64,000 nucleotides of DNA from Lachnospiraceae bacterium (GTDB taxonomy: Bacteria > Bacillota_A > Clostridia > Lachnospirales > Lachnospiraceae), in the NCBI GenBank assembly GCA_017522685.1, contig JAFWYN010000019.1:186001-250000 (forward strand). The letters run 5' to 3'. Every line of letters begins with the position of its first letter. Position 1 is the first letter of the stretch. Below, piece by piece: positions 1 to 8,123 of the stretch. The notes under the pieces are model-generated. The model made no database searches. It was not told the origin of the DNA and saw only the letters and a program-made list of their open reading frames with translations. Position numbers and translations under genes: made by a program.

Positions 1-512
1 AACTTAATCTCATCACAGAAGTCCGATTGTACTCCCAATACCACATAAAAATCATATCTATATTCATATCTGGGCGGATTATAGCTTACTCTTTGTTTAT
101 TCTCGTTTAATCTGGTCAATTCCGTACAATATTCGTTTATATCCAACCTGCAATCCTTCAAATAAAGGAAAAAGAAAATATCTGCGTTTTCTGCCACATA
201 ATCATTCTCTTTGGATACAATGAAAAAGAACGGATATCCCTCCGTATATCCAATATGTATTTTATGGTATTCGCCAAAACTTCTTGTGATTTTCACATGC
301 TTTAACTTTTCTTTGTTAAATTCTCTATATCCAAGATGATGCTCAATTTCCTTTACTGTGGCATGTCTACGTTCCTCAAACCAAGGGGACAGCTTAGACG
401 TACATTCCTTACACAAATTGCCGTCCTCCAGCTTACGATTTCCTAAAAGACCGCTTTCTTTCCCGCAAATGGAACATTCCTTCTTCTCAAACATTTTCTT
501 AAAAAAATCCAT
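1..512 (-). CDS. DUF4428 zinc-ribbon protein, 3' end beyond window
   Basis: This frame is open from an ATG at 512-510 to the window edge (170 codons seen), so the C-terminus is missing. A GGGAGG ribosome site lies 8 nt upstream. The N-terminus holds a CSICGK...CKEC pair of CxxC-type knuckles within the first 40 residues, followed by SPWFEERR. This pattern is typical of DUF4428, a small zinc-ribbon module found at the start of many Clostridia proteins. The rest has alternating charged and aromatic residues (EYHKIHIGYTEGYPFFF) that I cannot assign. The molecular function is unknown. It sits downstream of pnp but behind a terminator and its own putative promoter, so it is probably transcribed separately. 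Confidence 0.75.
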   Translation of the reverse strand, partial: MDFFKKMFEKKECSICGKESGLLGNRKLEDGNLCKECTSKLSPWFEERRHATVKEIEHHLGYREFNKEKLKHVKITRSFGEYHKIHIGYTEGYPFFFIVSKENDYVAENADIFFFLYLKDCRLDINEYCTELTRLNENKQRVSYNPPRYEYRYDFYVVLGVQSDFCDEIK

Positions 513-578
513 ATGTAACACCTCCCGCATATGCTTTCGTATCAAGGCTGAATCTCTCCCAAATATTCCTCTAAAATC

Positions 579-607
579 ACCATAACAAAAATCGAAAAAA
601 ATGTAAA
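579..607 (-). promoter_or_regulatory. putative sigmaA promoter of the DUF4428 gene
   Basis: On the minus strand TTTACA (602-607) is followed after 17 nt by TATGGT (579-584). It overlaps the T-run of the pnp terminator, and the start codon lies about 65 nt further on. Called by eye only. Confidence 0.4.
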
Positions 608-639
608 CAAAAAACCACTATGGATTTCTCCATAGTGGC
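605..639 (-). terminator. Rho-independent terminator after pnp
   Basis: A perfect 9-bp stem (615-623 with 630-638, CCACTATGG/CCATAGTGG) with a 6-nt loop is followed on the minus strand by a T-run. It begins about 15 nt after the pnp stop codon. Confidence 0.9.
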
Positions 640-653
640 TTCCCAATCAATTC

Positions 654-2744
654 TTACGCCTGAGCAACATCCTTCATAGAGAAGCTGATTCTGCCCATCT
701 TGTCCTTGCCTAAGCACACAACAGTTACCTTGTCGCCTAAAGTAAGTACATCTTCTACATGGTTGATTCTTTCCTTAGCAATCTTGGAAATGTGAACCAT
801 ACCTTCCTTGCCGGGTGCAAACTCAATGAATGCACCAAATTCCTTGATACTTACAACAGTACCCTTGAAAATCTGGCCTTCTTCGAACTCGGTAGTGATG
901 ATCTTAATCATTTCTACTGCCTTGTCCATCATATCCTTATCGGTACCGCATACAGATACCTTACCATCATCGGTAATGTCAATCTTAACGCCGGTACGTG
1001 CAATAATCTCGTTAATGGTCTTACCACGCTGTCCAACCACTTCACCAATCTTCTCAGGATCAATCTGGATGGAGATAATCTTAGGTGCGTAAGGTCCAAC
1101 CTCCGGACGGGGAGCTGCAATAGCAGGCTTCATACAGGTATCCATGATGAAAAGTCTTGCTTCACGACATCTTGCAATAGCACCCTCTACGATTTCTCTG
1201 GTCAAACCATGAATCTTAATATCCATCTGGATAGCAGTAATACCATCGGTAGTACCGGTTACCTTAAAGTCCATATCACCGAAGAAGTCTTCCAGACCCT
1301 GAATATCGGTTAATAATACGAAATCGTCATCGGTTTCTCCTGTTACCAGACCACAGGAAATACCTGCAACCATCTTCTTAATAGGCACACCTGCAGCCAT
1401 TAATGACATACAGGAAGAACAGGTAGATGCCATAGAGGTAGAACCGTTTGATTCGAAAGTTTCAGATACGGTACGGATTGCATAAGGGAATTCCTCTTCA
1501 CTGGGAAGTACGGGAACCAATGCCTTTTCTGCCAATGCACCATGTCCGATTTCACGACGTCCGGGTCCTCTGGAAACCTTGGTTTCACCTACGGAGTAGC
1601 TGGGGAAGTTGTAATGATGCATATATCTCTTGGATACTTCATTCTCATCCAAACCATCCAGCTTCTGCTGCTCTGACAAAGGTGCCAGAGTAGTAATATT
1701 ACAAATCTGAGTCTGTCCACGGGTAAACATAGCAGAGCCATGTACACGAGGGATAATATCAACTTCTGCAGACAGCTTACGAATCTGATCAATCTTACGA
1801 CCGTCAGGACGCTTGTGATCCTTTAAAATCATCTTACGTACGGTCTTCTTCTGATACTGATATACTGCTTCGCCAAGGATTGCCAACCACTCTTCGTTAT
1901 CAGCAAATGCCTCTTCCATCTTAGCGGTTACTTCGCGGATGTTTGCTTCACGAACCTGCTTCTCATCTGTGAAAACTGCTTCTTCCATTTCTTCAGGAGT
2001 TACAATCTTCTTCATTTCTTCAAACATTTCAGCAGGGATTGCACAGCTGGTGTACTCATGCTTCGGCTTACCAACTTCAGCTACAATCTTATCAATAAAC
2101 TCGATGATAGTCTGGTTTACTTCATGCGCAAGATAGATTGCTTCAATCATCTTTGCTTCAGGCACTTCATTAGCACCTGCTTCAATCATGATAACCTTTT
2201 CCTTGGTAGATGCAACGGTCAAGTTTAAGTCACCGTTCTTCCACTGCTCCTGGCTGGGGTTGATAATGAATTCACCGTCTACCAAGCCCACCTGAGTCAT
2301 AGCACAGGGACCGTCAAAAGGAATATCTGAAATACTGGTTGCGATAGCTGCACCAAGCATTGCTACGATTTCAGGACGGCATGAAGGGTCAACACTCATT
2401 ACCATATTGTTCAGGGTAACATCGTTACGATAGTCCTTAGGGAACAAAGGACGCATAGGTCTGTCGATTACACGGCTGGTAAGAATAGCGTTCTCGCTGG
2501 CCTTTCCTTCTCTCTTGTTGAATCCTCCCGGAATCTTACCTACAGAATACAACTTTTCTTCGTATTCTACGCTCAAAGGGAAAAAGTCGATTCCGTCTCT
2601 GGGCTTTTCTGATGCGGTTGCGGTAGAAAGCACGGTAGTTTCACCATACTGCATAAAAGCACAACCGTTTGCCTGCTTACCAACACGGTTAATATCTACA
2701 CGTAAGGTTCTGCCGGCCAGTTCCATTGTAAAAGTATTATACAT
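654..2744 (-). CDS. pnp: polyribonucleotide nucleotidyltransferase (PNPase)
   Basis: PNPase degrades RNA 3'-to-5' by phosphorolysis and takes part in mRNA turnover. The 696 residues have the expected order: a first RNase PH domain, a linker helical region, a second RNase PH domain beginning near DHKRPDGRKID, a KH domain with the GQRG loop near residue 565, and a C-terminal S1 domain (GQIFKGTVVSIKEFGAF) from about 620. Length and order are normal for the family. It follows rpsO on the same strand, the usual bacterial pairing, and a GGAG site lies 5 nt before the ATG. The leader contains a long-range inverted repeat that could be an RNase III-type processing site. Confidence 0.97.
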   Translation of the reverse strand: MYNTFTMELAGRTLRVDINRVGKQANGCAFMQYGETTVLSTATASEKPRDGIDFFPLSVEYEEKLYSVGKIPGGFNKREGKASENAILTSRVIDRPMRPLFPKDYRNDVTLNNMVMSVDPSCRPEIVAMLGAAIATSISDIPFDGPCAMTQVGLVDGEFIINPSQEQWKNGDLNLTVASTKEKVIMIEAGANEVPEAKMIEAIYLAHEVNQTIIEFIDKIVAEVGKPKHEYTSCAIPAEMFEEMKKIVTPEEMEEAVFTDEKQVREANIREVTAKMEEAFADNEEWLAILGEAVYQYQKKTVRKMILKDHKRPDGRKIDQIRKLSAEVDIIPRVHGSAMFTRGQTQICNITTLAPLSEQQKLDGLDENEVSKRYMHHYNFPSYSVGETKVSRGPGRREIGHGALAEKALVPVLPSEEEFPYAIRTVSETFESNGSTSMASTCSSCMSLMAAGVPIKKMVAGISCGLVTGETDDDFVLLTDIQGLEDFFGDMDFKVTGTTDGITAIQMDIKIHGLTREIVEGAIARCREARLFIMDTCMKPAIAAPRPEVGPYAPKIISIQIDPEKIGEVVGQRGKTINEIIARTGVKIDITDDGKVSVCGTDKDMMDKAVEMIKIITTEFEEGQIFKGTVVSIKEFGAFIEFAPGKEGMVHISKIAKERINHVEDVLTLGDKVTVVCLGKDKMGRISFSMKDVAQA

Positions 2745-2810
2745 AGCTTCTCCATTCTGCCTTTATAGGCTATTTGTTTATTTCAATCGAACAGGGAGCT
2801 ACCGAAACTA

Positions 2811-2861
2811 CTGAAAAAGGCACGATTTTCATACATTTTTCAGCGGTCTCGGGGGCACCGC
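2811..2861 (-). promoter_or_regulatory. stem-loops in the rpsO-pnp intergenic leader
   Basis: CTGAAAAA (2811-2818) and TTTTTCAG (2836-2843) form a perfect 8-bp inverted repeat with a 17-nt loop. A second small hairpin (2843-2847 with 2857-2861) abuts it. In well-studied bacteria pnp is controlled by processing of such a leader hairpin; that role here is inference. Confidence 0.4.
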
Positions 2862-2942
2862 CCCATTCGAAAGTTACCATTTTACGCACAGAAAGACGGG
2901 GAAGCCAAATCTTTCGGACTTCCGCCGCCTTCATCATGTCAA

Positions 2943-3209
2943 TTACTTTCTGATACCTAACTTCTCGATCAATTCACGATACTTGTTCAGGTCTTTTCTC
3001 TTTAAGTAGTCAAGAAGACCACGTCTCTGACCAACCATCATGTACATACCACGACGTGAATGATGATCCTTAGGGTTGCTCTTCAAATGCTCGGTAAGCT
3101 CAGAGATTCTTGCAGTTAATACTGCGATCTGAACTTCAGGTGAACCGGTGTCACCGGGGCATCTGCCGTACTCGTTAATAATTGCCTGTTTCTTTTCCTT
3201 TGAAATCAT
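2943..3209 (-). CDS. rpsO: 30S ribosomal protein S15
   Basis: S15 binds the central domain of 16S rRNA and nucleates assembly of the platform of the small subunit. The 88-residue product matches the family length (about 89) and carries the diagnostic [11 protein letters not shown] and DHHSRRGM segments, ending in KLGIRK. An AGGAGG site lies upstream of the ATG. It heads a two-gene unit with pnp. Its leader can fold into adjacent hairpins that fit S15 feedback control, described separately. Confidence 0.98.
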   Translation of the reverse strand: MISKEKKQAIINEYGRCPGDTGSPEVQIAVLTARISELTEHLKSNPKDHHSRRGMYMMVGQRRGLLDYLKRKDLNKYRELIEKLGIRK

Positions 3210-3240
3210 TTTTGTTTCCTCCTAAACTAAAATCTCATCT

Positions 3241-3297
3241 GACACCAAGACCGGGTCGGAGTGTCCCAAGCCTGAGCATCGGCTAAACCATACTTGG
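3241..3297 (-). promoter_or_regulatory. putative S15 autoregulatory leader RNA
   Basis: Two adjacent dyads fill the rpsO leader: GACAC/GTGTC (3241-3245 with 3261-3265) and CCAAG/CTTGG (3266-3270 with 3293-3297), the latter with an inner AGCC/GGCT pair (3269-3272 with 3281-3284). The outer helix starts at the predicted transcription start. Stacked helices before rpsO are the usual form of S15-binding leaders; which known class this belongs to is not established here. Confidence 0.5.
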
Positions 3298-3299
3298 CT

Positions 3300-3328
3300 A
3301 TATTATCATACTTTCGTACAATTGTAAA
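3300..3328 (-). promoter_or_regulatory. putative sigmaA promoter of rpsO-pnp
   Basis: TTTACA (3323-3328), 17 nt, then TAATAT (3300-3305) on the minus strand, with a TG dinucleotide one base upstream of the -10 (extended -10). Transcription would start at the base of the leader hairpin. Confidence 0.55.
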
Positions 3329-3345
3329 CAGTTTTTTTAATTTTC

Positions 3346-4404
3346 TTAATCCTGCAAAATTCTTACATACTTCACAGGTGTACGGTAATTGTACTTACTG
3401 ATCTTGATACCGCTCTTAGGGTTACTTGCATGGATTACCTGATTGCCTCCCAAGTAAATCGCCACATGATTGATGGTACCTGAACTATCCGCATAGAAGA
3501 TTAAATCTCCTGCCTGCAATTCATCTTTACTGATTTTGGTACCGCTATTGGACTGGGATACGGAATAATGCGGCAGTTTCACGCCGAACTTCTTATATAC
3601 ACTTAATACAAATCCGGAACAATCCGCACCCTTGGTCAGACTGGTTCCGCCCCATACGTAAGGATTGCCAACAAACTGCTTGGCATACTCGCAAAGCTCC
3701 ACTCTCACATCAGATACGCCCATACCGTACAAAAGCTCTGTCATGGTAATTGCCGTATCCAGGCTTTCTTCCACATGGGCAAATTCTGCGGAAACATAGC
3801 CTTCTTCGCTATCCACATATACCTTATACCAGCCATCCAGTTCTTCCACAAATTCCAACTCTTCCCCCTTCAAAATCTGTGTCATAACTGCGCTATTCAC
3901 ATCCGCTTCATCTCTTACACGAAGTCCGTCGGTATCGGCAATTACCACCTTATCCACCAACTCATTTGCACGAAGTCTGGCCTCGGGTCCTACCAACAAA
4001 AACTCAGTGCTTACATAACCTTCCACTTCGCCGGATTTAATATGTGCCCAGCCGCTTTCCTTATCAATATCCAAAACTTCACAGCCGGCATTCTTACACA
4101 TCTTTCCTACCAGCTTACCCTTTGTAGAAGCTTCTGCACGTACATTCAGATTGCCGGATTCCTGATTTGCTATTCCGATATTAGTATATCCCCAAGATGC
4201 ACCAACCGCTTCCTGAGCGATATATATATATTCTTCCTGTGTCAGATCCACATTAAACATGGACGCAATTCCCGCTTGCTGCAAAACATAATTGCCGCCA
4301 TTTATTTCCGTAGCGGAAACATCCATAGGCTGCAACAACATGGCTGCTGCAACACCTATCCCCAATATGGAACATATACCCCTTCTTCTACCTTCATTTA
4401 TCAT
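3346..4404 (-). CDS. secreted cell-wall hydrolase, two SH3 domains plus NlpC/P60
   Basis: This is probably a D,L-endopeptidase that cuts peptidoglycan stem peptides outside the cell. From the ATG at 4404 (GAGGTG six nt upstream; an earlier in-frame GTG lacks a ribosome site) the protein has 352 residues. It has a hydrophobic signal segment (residues 10-25, ending near VSA), two bacterial SH3 repeats (about 80-140 and 140-205) and a C-terminal NlpC/P60 domain. The catalytic Cys252 lies in GADCSGFV, with His303 (NHVAIYLG) and His315 (VIHAS) completing the triad. It follows ribF behind a terminator, so it is likely a separate unit. Confidence 0.92.
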   Translation of the reverse strand: MINEGRRRGICSILGIGVAAAMLLQPMDVSATEINGGNYVLQQAGIASMFNVDLTQEEYIYIAQEAVGASWGYTNIGIANQESGNLNVRAEASTKGKLVGKMCKNAGCEVLDIDKESGWAHIKSGEVEGYVSTEFLLVGPEARLRANELVDKVVIADTDGLRVRDEADVNSAVMTQILKGEELEFVEELDGWYKVYVDSEEGYVSAEFAHVEESLDTAITMTELLYGMGVSDVRVELCEYAKQFVGNPYVWGGTSLTKGADCSGFVLSVYKKFGVKLPHYSVSQSNSGTKISKDELQAGDLIFYADSSGTINHVAIYLGGNQVIHASNPKSGIKISKYNYRTPVKYVRILQD

Positions 4405-4440
4405 AAAACACACCTCAAAACAATCATTACAATTTTGTTA

Positions 4441-4483
4441 CAAAAATATTACACCACATTGGCATTATACCAACATGGTGTAA
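4441..4483 (-). terminator. Rho-independent terminator after ribF
   Basis: A long imperfect stem, TTACACCA-n2-TTGG (4449-4462) with CCAA-n2-TGGTGTAA (4470-4483), starts 6 nt after the ribF stop and is followed by TATTTTTG on the minus strand. Confidence 0.85.
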
Positions 4484-4489
4484 CTTATG

Positions 4490-5419
4490 TCAATCTATTT
4501 TCGATAAATGGTAGTATTTTCCGGCATCAATATCAGCCGCCATTTGGTTCTTTAATGCCTCCACATCCGCAAAACGCATTTCCGGCCTTCTGTAGGTTAA
4601 TAAAGCCACCCTGATTTCCTCACCGTAAATCTCTTCATCAAAATCATAAAGGTAGGTTTCCACCCCTATAATCTTCTCATCTGAAACAGTTGGTTTACTG
4701 CCTATATTGGTAATGGCGGGGTATGTTTTTTCTCCCCAATAAACCTGCGAAAAATAAACTCCGTTGGGTGGTAACAGCTTCATCTCAGAGGGAATCAGAT
4801 TCAGTGTAGGCATGCCTAATTTTCGGCCCAGTGCCTTTCCGTGCAATACACTACCGCTAATCGTATAGGGCACTCCCAAAAGCTTCTGTGCCTGTTCCAT
4901 CCTGCCCAGCTCCACCTGCTTTCTTACTAAGGAAGAACTGATTTCCTCTCCATCCAGAGTCACTTTTTCAATCAGCGTAAGCCTGTATCCCAGTCTCTCT
5001 GCAAATTCTTTCAGAAGCTTCGCATTTCCGGCACCTTTTGCTCCAAAGGATACATCCGTCCCTGCCGCAATATATCGCACATGCAAGCCTTCCCACAATA
5101 ATTTCTCCACAAAATCCTGAGGGGTTACGGCTGCATTCTCATAGTTCATGGGATATTCCACCAGCACATCCACGCCCAGCGTCTCCAGTGCCCTACGTTT
5201 TTCTTCCTTTGTCATCAGCTCCTTACCATCCGCCAGTCCGAAAAACACTGCCGGTGACGGGTCAAAGGTAAACACACAGGCCTTCAATCCTTCTTTTTTA
5301 AGCGCCAGAATCTCTTGTAGCAATCTGAGATGCCCCAGATGCAGACCATCAAATTTGCCGATGGCTACCGCAGTCTCTCCATTCAGTTGACAATTTCTAA
5401 TGTCTGTAATAATTTCCAA
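4490..5419 (-). CDS. ribF: bifunctional riboflavin kinase / FAD synthetase
   Basis: RibF phosphorylates riboflavin to FMN and adenylylates FMN to FAD in the cytoplasm. The 309 residues show the N-terminal nucleotidyltransferase domain (GKFDGLHLGHLRLL near residue 20, with SSLVRK near 165) and the C-terminal flavokinase domain (GKALGRKLGMPTLNL near 195, PNGVY, and ETYLYDFDEEIYG). Length is normal. It closes the rbfA-nrnA-truB-ribF neighbourhood, an order common in Firmicutes, and lies 40 nt after truB. Confidence 0.96.
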   Translation of the reverse strand: MEIITDIRNCQLNGETAVAIGKFDGLHLGHLRLLQEILALKKEGLKACVFTFDPSPAVFFGLADGKELMTKEEKRRALETLGVDVLVEYPMNYENAAVTPQDFVEKLLWEGLHVRYIAAGTDVSFGAKGAGNAKLLKEFAERLGYRLTLIEKVTLDGEEISSSLVRKQVELGRMEQAQKLLGVPYTISGSVLHGKALGRKLGMPTLNLIPSEMKLLPPNGVYFSQVYWGEKTYPAITNIGSKPTVSDEKIIGVETYLYDFDEEIYGEEIRVALLTYRRPEMRFADVEALKNQMAADIDAGKYYHLSKID

Positions 5420-5459
5420 TACTACTTCCTCGGTTTTTGAAACCTGACCTTCCTTACGT

Positions 5460-6362
5460 TTATTCCTCTGTCAAAAACATTTTCACGGGCTTATAACGCT
5501 TCTTTTCTGTTTCATAAGCATAGATTCCGTAAAATTTGTTTTTGCCGTAAACCCGCACCCATTCTCCGTCCGGGTACTTTATATTTTCCATAGTATGACT
5601 CACAAAAATCGGATTGCCATTATCCAAAAGTTTGCAAAACTCTTCTTTTACATGCAAAGCAGGCTTTTCCTCAAATACCCGCTCCACTGCATAAAGCCTG
5701 GTCTCGATACCCACGCTGTCCCGAATCTGCTCCAGCTCTGCCAAAGTAATGGCCTCCTCTTTCCGAAAGATTCCCACCTTGGTACGCTCCAGACTCTTCA
5801 TGGTACCGCCGCACCCCAACTTCGCACCGATATCTGCGCAAAGAGTACGGATATATGTTCCTTTGGAACATGCCACACGGATTCTTACTACCGGTAGCTG
5901 CATATCCAGTATTTCCAACTCATGAATGATCACCGGTCTGGCCTGACGTTCTACTTCCTTACCGGCTCTGGCCAGCTCGTACAGTTTCTTGCCATTCACC
6001 TTCAAGGCAGAATACATAGGCGGAACCTGCATGTAATCTCCCAGGAAACTCATAACTGCTTCCCTAACCGCTTGCTCATCCGTTACGGGACTACTCTCTC
6101 TAAGAATCTGACCGGTAATGTCCTGGGTATCCGTTTCCACACCCAAAAGTAATTCTGTTACATATTCTTTTTCTTTATCCGTCAACAAATCACAGAGCTT
6201 GGTTGCACTTCCCAGACAAACCGGCAATACACCGGTTGCATCCGGATCCAGGGTTCCCGTATGCCCGATTTTCTTTTGCTTACAGATGCCTCTCATTTTC
6301 GCTACCACGTCATGAGAGGTAAAACCTTTTTCTTTGTATATATTAATAATACCGTTGTACAT
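5460..6362 (-). CDS. truB: tRNA pseudouridine(55) synthase
   Basis: TruB isomerises U55 in the T-loop of tRNAs. The 300-residue protein opens with MYNGIINIYKEKGFTSHDVV and carries the catalytic aspartate motif GHTGTLDPDATGVLP near residue 38, then YKLCDLL-type and SKGTYIRTLCADIG segments typical of the family. A C-terminal PUA-like part (KYPDGEWVRVYG...) follows. It lies between nrnA and ribF with short spacers and is presumably co-transcribed with them. Confidence 0.96.
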   Translation of the reverse strand: MYNGIINIYKEKGFTSHDVVAKMRGICKQKKIGHTGTLDPDATGVLPVCLGSATKLCDLLTDKEKEYVTELLLGVETDTQDITGQILRESSPVTDEQAVREAVMSFLGDYMQVPPMYSALKVNGKKLYELARAGKEVERQARPVIIHELEILDMQLPVVRIRVACSKGTYIRTLCADIGAKLGCGGTMKSLERTKVGIFRKEEAITLAELEQIRDSVGIETRLYAVERVFEEKPALHVKEEFCKLLDNGNPIFVSHTMENIKYPDGEWVRVYGKNKFYGIYAYETEKKRYKPVKMFLTEE

Positions 6363-6396
6363 ACTTATCCTCTTGCTTATTTATGGGCACACCAAA

Positions 6397-7371
6397 CTAA
6401 ATAGCACCGTTTTTCAACAGCTGCTCTTCAATATACTTGGACAGATTATTGACACAGTCGTGGAAGGTACCCTGCATGGTACAGCCTGCCGCACGCATAT
6501 GCCCGCCGCCGCCGAAACAACCTGCCACCTCAGCCACATTCACCATTTCATCAGAACGCATGCTTACTTTAAATTCCTGATTACCGATTTCATACATAAA
6601 AATCGCACAATGAACGCCTTTTATGTTTCTCAGCTGATTTACGATGCCGTCAAAATCCTGACTGGTTGCACCATAAAAATCCATGTGTTTCTTTTCCATA
6701 CAATTGACGATACAAGCACCATCCATAAAACGGATGCTCTCCATCAAAGCACGGCCTAACACCTGGGTCTGTAAATAGGTTCTCTGATAAAAGGTTTCTT
6801 CGATCAAACGCGGAAAATCAAAGCCATAGCTAATCAGCTTGGCTCCTACTTCCATGGTTTTTTGATTGGTATTGGAATACTGGAATACACCGGTATCATG
6901 AATGATTCCGGTATAAAGAATCTTAGCAAGTTCCTTATCCAGTGCTTCCTCACCCATATCCTCCATAACCAGGTCAAATACCAGCTCACTGGCTGAACCC
7001 ACATGGGGCTTTATATAGTTCAATTCGCCGGTTCCCTGATTGCTGATATGATGATCAATATTGATTCGTTTCTTCGCATTCTCAGCATACTTCTGTGCCT
7101 GGCCGGTTCGCTCCATGCCACAATCCATAACGAAGAATACATCAAATATTTCTTCCTCCGGAAAATCCGTCACAATATCCTCGAAGCCCTTTAATTCACT
7201 AAACACAGCGGCCGGTTGCTCCAAATACACTTTCATATAGGTATTCTCCGGCATATATTTCTTTAAATAGCCATATATCCCCAGACAGGAGCTGATACAG
7301 TCTCCGTCCGGTCTGATATGTCCACTGATTCCGATTCTGGTAGCATCCTTACATTCTTGTAAAAGCTTCAT
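6397..7371 (-). CDS. nrnA: DHH-family nanoRNase / pAp phosphatase
   Basis: NrnA-type proteins degrade 2-5 nt RNAs and dephosphorylate pAp. The 324 residues hold the DHH motifs: GHIRPDGDCISS (HxxPDGD, near residue 18), a VMDCG aspartate, IDHHISNQ near 100, HDTGVFQYSN near 152, and the C-terminal DHHA1 signature GCFGGGGHMRAAG near 290. It sits between rbfA and truB, the usual position in Firmicutes. A terminator and a repeat element separate it from rbfA, so it may have its own promoter. Confidence 0.9.
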   Translation of the reverse strand: MKLLQECKDATRIGISGHIRPDGDCISSCLGIYGYLKKYMPENTYMKVYLEQPAAVFSELKGFEDIVTDFPEEEIFDVFFVMDCGMERTGQAQKYAENAKKRINIDHHISNQGTGELNYIKPHVGSASELVFDLVMEDMGEEALDKELAKILYTGIIHDTGVFQYSNTNQKTMEVGAKLISYGFDFPRLIEETFYQRTYLQTQVLGRALMESIRFMDGACIVNCMEKKHMDFYGATSQDFDGIVNQLRNIKGVHCAIFMYEIGNQEFKVSMRSDEMVNVAEVAGCFGGGGHMRAAGCTMQGTFHDCVNNLSKYIEEQLLKNGAI

Positions 7372-7396
7372 CTGCCATCCTCTCCTTCATTCCTCA

Positions 7397-7425
7397 ACAA
7401 AAAATTGTCGCCCGGCGGCGACAAT
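7397..7425 (-). terminator. terminator hairpin directly after the 54-nt repeat
   Basis: A 9-bp GC-rich stem (ATTGTCGCC at 7404-7412 with GGCGACAAT at 7417-7425) with a 4-nt loop is followed by a T-run on the minus strand. It closes the transcript that would contain the repeat at 7430-7483. Confidence 0.85.
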
Positions 7426-7429
7426 TACA

Positions 7430-7483
7430 AGAATTGCTTCGCAATTCTTCTTAATTTCCACCACTATACTCGCGCAATTTCCT
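7430..7483 (-). repeat. 54-nt dispersed intergenic element, copy A
   Basis: Matches 54485-54538 with four mismatches in 54, all of them transitions. It contains a perfect 8-bp hairpin (AGAATTGC 7430-7437 with GCAATTCT 7441-7448, loop TTC) and a conserved CTCGCGCAATTTCCT block. On the minus strand it runs directly into a terminator, and another hairpin lies on its other side. Both copies lie between two co-oriented genes. It could be the body of a small RNA or a mobile repeat. Confidence 0.8.
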
Positions 7484-7504
7484 CTAACATAAAATACACA
7501 GACA

Positions 7505-7523
7505 GCCCCGCACAAAGCGGGGC
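7505..7523 (-). terminator. hairpin after rbfA
   Basis: A perfect 7-bp GCCCCGC/GCGGGGC stem (7505-7511 with 7517-7523) lies about 10 nt past the rbfA stop. The following bases are T-rich but interrupted, so termination may be partial. Confidence 0.6.
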
Positions 7524-7532
7524 CCATCTATC

Positions 7533-7910
7533 TTACTCTTCTTCCTCGTTTCCTTCCTGCGAAGACATTACATCATCAATCTTTTTTGACATATTTACAC
7601 CGTACTCTATGGACTGATCCATAATAAAGGTAATGGCAGGTGTATTACGCAGATTGATTTCCTTTGCCAGCTTAGACTTAATAAAGCCTTCTGCACTTTT
7701 CAACCCCTGATAGGTTGCATTTCTGGCTTCCTCATCTCCCAGTACGCTGATCCATGCCTTGCAGCTCTTTAAGTCCGGAGCCACTTCCACAGCCACCACA
7801 CTGGTCAGAGGACTGATGCGGGGATCCTTGATTTCGCCACGGATAATTTCCGCCAGAACCCTCTGCACCTCCCCGTTAATACGGGTATTTTTAATGCTGT
7901 TTTTTCTCAT
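7533..7910 (-). CDS. rbfA: ribosome-binding factor A
   Basis: RbfA is a KH-like factor that binds immature 30S subunits and helps 16S rRNA 5'-end maturation. I take the ATG at 7910 (GAGG six nt upstream) rather than an earlier in-frame codon, giving 125 residues. Family marks are RINGEVQRVLAEIIRGEIKDPRI, then CKAWISVLGDEE and the C-terminal NTPAITFIMDQSIEYGVNMSKKID. It follows infB, as in most bacteria, but across an unusual 200-nt structured spacer. Confidence 0.95.
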   Translation of the reverse strand: MRKNSIKNTRINGEVQRVLAEIIRGEIKDPRISPLTSVVAVEVAPDLKSCKAWISVLGDEEARNATYQGLKSAEGFIKSKLAKEINLRNTPAITFIMDQSIEYGVNMSKKIDDVMSSQEGNEEEE

Positions 7911-7936
7911 AAATAACCTCAACATACCGGATTATG

Positions 7937-8074
7937 CAGACTTGTCATTAATACATTCCACTTAGGCACGCTTTCGCTTCGTGAAAAACGTAACGGCACT
8001 AGGTTCGACAATACCTCACCAAGGGCCGACGTTTTTCAAGAGTCTTACGTTGGAACGTATTAATGCCAAATCTG
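7937..8074 (-). ncRNA. candidate structured RNA between infB and rbfA
   Basis: Two 24-nt arms (7937-7960 and 8051-8074) pair over their whole length on the minus-strand transcript with one mismatch and two G-U pairs. Read on the other strand the same two positions would be A-C mismatches. Inside them a second helix pairs 7982-7991 and 7994-7997 with 8025-8038, including a perfect 10-bp TGAAAAACGT/ACGTTTTTCA, and a small hairpin CACG/CGTG (7967-7970 with 7980-7983) could form. No reading frame spans it. It could be an mRNA processing or attenuation element, or an inverted-repeat mobile element. Confidence 0.6.
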
Positions 8075-8123
8075 CTTCACCGATTTAACTTCCTTAAAAA
8101 TCCTTTTTGCTATCGTTTCGCAT

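Noticed and set aside
759..1313. Plus-strand 184-codon frame inside pnp
   Set aside because: Antisense shadow of a strongly conserved gene; composition is Asn/Leu/Cys-rich without domain features.
7430..7483. Insertion sequence or MITE end
   Set aside because: No terminal inverted repeats or target duplications could be seen around either copy, and the link with terminators fits an RNA element better; not fully excluded.
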